Below are positions 63,195-64,000 of a DNA stretch of 64,000 nt, piece by piece. Source of the stretch: a bacterium (GTDB lineage Bacteria > Chloroflexota > Dormibacteria > Aeolococcales > Bog-877); assembly GCA_021795235.1 (NCBI GenBank), contig JAJYPP010000003.1:36251-100250 (forward strand), given 5' to 3'. Made by a program: the position numbers and the translations under genes. The notes below the pieces were generated by a model that did not search any database, was not told the origin of the DNA, and was given only the letters and a program-made list of their open reading frames with translations. Positions within the stretch are counted from its first letter, which is position 1; the number at the start of each line of letters is the position of its first letter.

Positions 63195-63584
63195 TCAGCC
63201 GCCGCCCTCGCGCTCGGCGACCCGTCGCAGTGCCTCGTCCAACGTCAGAAGCTCTACCCCAGAGATCAGCGCGGTGGCGAGGGAGAAAGCGTCGGGGAGG
63301 CGCATGGTGTTGTGGCGGGCTCTGAGCTGGGCAGCCTGGCGGGCGATCGAGCGATCGACGGGGACCACCTCGGCTCGGACCGAGTCGAGGAAGTCATCCA
63401 CTGTGGCGTCGGTGCCAGCCAGCAGCGGACGGACGAGAACTTCAGCGTAGACGCTGGCGCTGATCAAGAGTCGGTCGCCAGCTGTGATCCGTGGGCGCAA
63501 CTCGTTCACGGCGCGGTCGTGCTGAGCGTCCGAGGGGTCCAGGAAGCCGATGAGGACGTCGGCGTCGAGGGCTACCGAACCCAT
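63195..63584 (-). CDS. PIN domain toxin (VapC-like)
   Basis: The 129-residue PIN domain has four acidic positions: LDADVLIGFLD near the N-terminus, SASVYAEVLVRP in the middle, RLPDAFSLATAL and a late LLTLDEALRR. VapC toxins are RNases acting on tRNA or rRNA. The start overlaps the antitoxin stop by 13 bases, so the two are coupled. Confidence 0.9.
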   Translation of the reverse strand: MGSVALDADVLIGFLDPSDAQHDRAVNELRPRITAGDRLLISASVYAEVLVRPLLAGTDATVDDFLDSVRAEVVPVDRSIARQAAQLRARHNTMRLPDAFSLATALISGVELLTLDEALRRVAEREGGG

Positions 63585-63793
63585 TCGCCGCGCAACTGCT
63601 CCAGGTAGCCGGGGGGATAGGTGCCCGGCGGGAGACTGCCAGCGTAGCGGCTGACGAGCTCGTCGGCGCGCTCCACTACGATGCGGCCCGGGGCGCTGGC
63701 GCGGACGATCACGTCGTCACCGGATGCAATGCCGGCCGCGCGAAGCACGCGGACAGGGATGGTGATCTGATGCTTGCGCGACACCTTGCTCAT
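63572..63793 (-). CDS. AbrB/MazE-type antitoxin (VapB-like)
   Basis: The 73-residue protein has the swapped-hairpin AbrB N-terminus MSKVSRKHQITIPVRVLRAAGIASGDDVIVRASAPGRIVVE and a C-terminal tail that would wrap the toxin. It lies first in the pair, as usual for vapBC, and likely represses its own promoter through the palindrome directly upstream. Confidence 0.9.
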   Translation of the reverse strand: MSKVSRKHQITIPVRVLRAAGIASGDDVIVRASAPGRIVVERADELVSRYAGSLPPGTYPPGYLEQLRGEWVR

Positions 63794-63795
63794 AC

Positions 63796-63822
63796 CTTTA
63801 CTACTCTACCACCGGAGTAAAG
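63796..63822 (-). promoter_or_regulatory. Palindrome upstream of vapB-like gene
   Basis: CTTTACT and AGTAAAG arms separated by 13 bases lie directly before the antitoxin ATG. This is the expected place for the autoregulatory operator of a VapBC complex. Confidence 0.5.
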
Positions 63823-63880
63823 CGTCGGAGTCCTGTTCTCGCGCCCCCCTCCCCTCTCCCTGTGATCGCCGAGTCCAGAC

Positions 63881-64000
63881 CTACTGACGTAGCGGGGCAG
63901 TTGGTGCAAGACTTGGGTGCTGCTTGACGGAATAGTGGATCACCATCTCGGTCCCGGGGTAGGTGGTCTCGGTGTCGTTGAGGAGCTCGCAGAGAGCGGC
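63881..64000 (-). CDS. C-terminal fragment of a gene cut by the window edge, possibly a transposase
   Basis: Thirty-nine codons are open to the window end, reading ALCELLNDTETTYPGTEMVIHYSVK and ending PLRQ. The LNDTETTYPGT segment resembles C-terminal ends of some DDE transposases. I cannot confirm this without the rest of the gene. Confidence 0.4.
   Translation of the reverse strand, partial: AALCELLNDTETTYPGTEMVIHYSVKQHPSLAPTAPLRQ

Overview
The window comes from a high-GC bacterium. Its core genes (RNase Y, RNase J, PNPase, stand-alone CinA/PncC, a family 4 uracil-DNA glycosylase, DUF3090 with an MSMEG_4193-type phosphatase, and a mycobacterial Sdh1-like membrane subunit) resemble Actinobacteriota, Chloroflexota or Candidatus Dormibacterota. 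The phylum is my inference from gene content; nothing in the window is diagnostic of species. No rRNA genes or CRISPR arrays were seen.

Layout. 1-2.7 kb: an MFS exporter cut by the window edge and a membrane-bound HD-GYP phosphodiesterase. 3-15.6 kb, almost all on the minus strand: rpsO, pnp, a family 4 UDG, RNase J, a D,D-carboxypeptidase, ftsK, yajQ, cinA, recA (with a probable LexA box) and rny, that is, RNA decay together with DNA repair and segregation. 15.7-23.2 kb: tRNA-His, tadA, two tRNA-Ser, a GH15 glycosidase, DUF3090, an FKBP lipoprotein, PlsC, a GNAT, tRNA-Arg and a histidine phosphatase. 23.2-28.1 kb: a fused succinate dehydrogenase flavoprotein/iron-sulfur subunit, its membrane anchor, malate dehydrogenase and pyrophosphatase. 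28.1-33 kb: envelope glycan genes (deacetylase lipoprotein, GT39-like transferase, epimerase, GT2). 33-48.9 kb: all 14 subunits of complex I in two minus-strand blocks (nuoABCD and nuoEFGHIJKLMN), split by a plus-strand polysaccharide flippase. The Sdh, Mdh and Nuo genes together form a TCA-to-respiratory-chain module.

49.2-64 kb is accessory DNA. A 6.8 kb integrative element sits at tRNA-Gly(TCC): a 73 bp imperfect direct repeat marks both ends, and a tyrosine recombinase lies just inside. It carries an ImmA/IrrE-DUF4411 pair (the PIN-like partner has a frameshifted start), an APH-like kinase, a HigB-like toxin with an HTH partner, an antitoxin-like protein and two small exported proteins. 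Beyond the right end come a VOC protein, a methyltransferase, an MFS exporter, a frameshifted methyltransferase, a Fic protein and a VapBC-type pair. These are separated by three same-direction copies of an unrecognised repeat of about 275-395 bp. The start region of the Fic gene is itself duplicated just inside the right end of the element. These repeats and the broken PIN-like gene are the least explained parts of the window.
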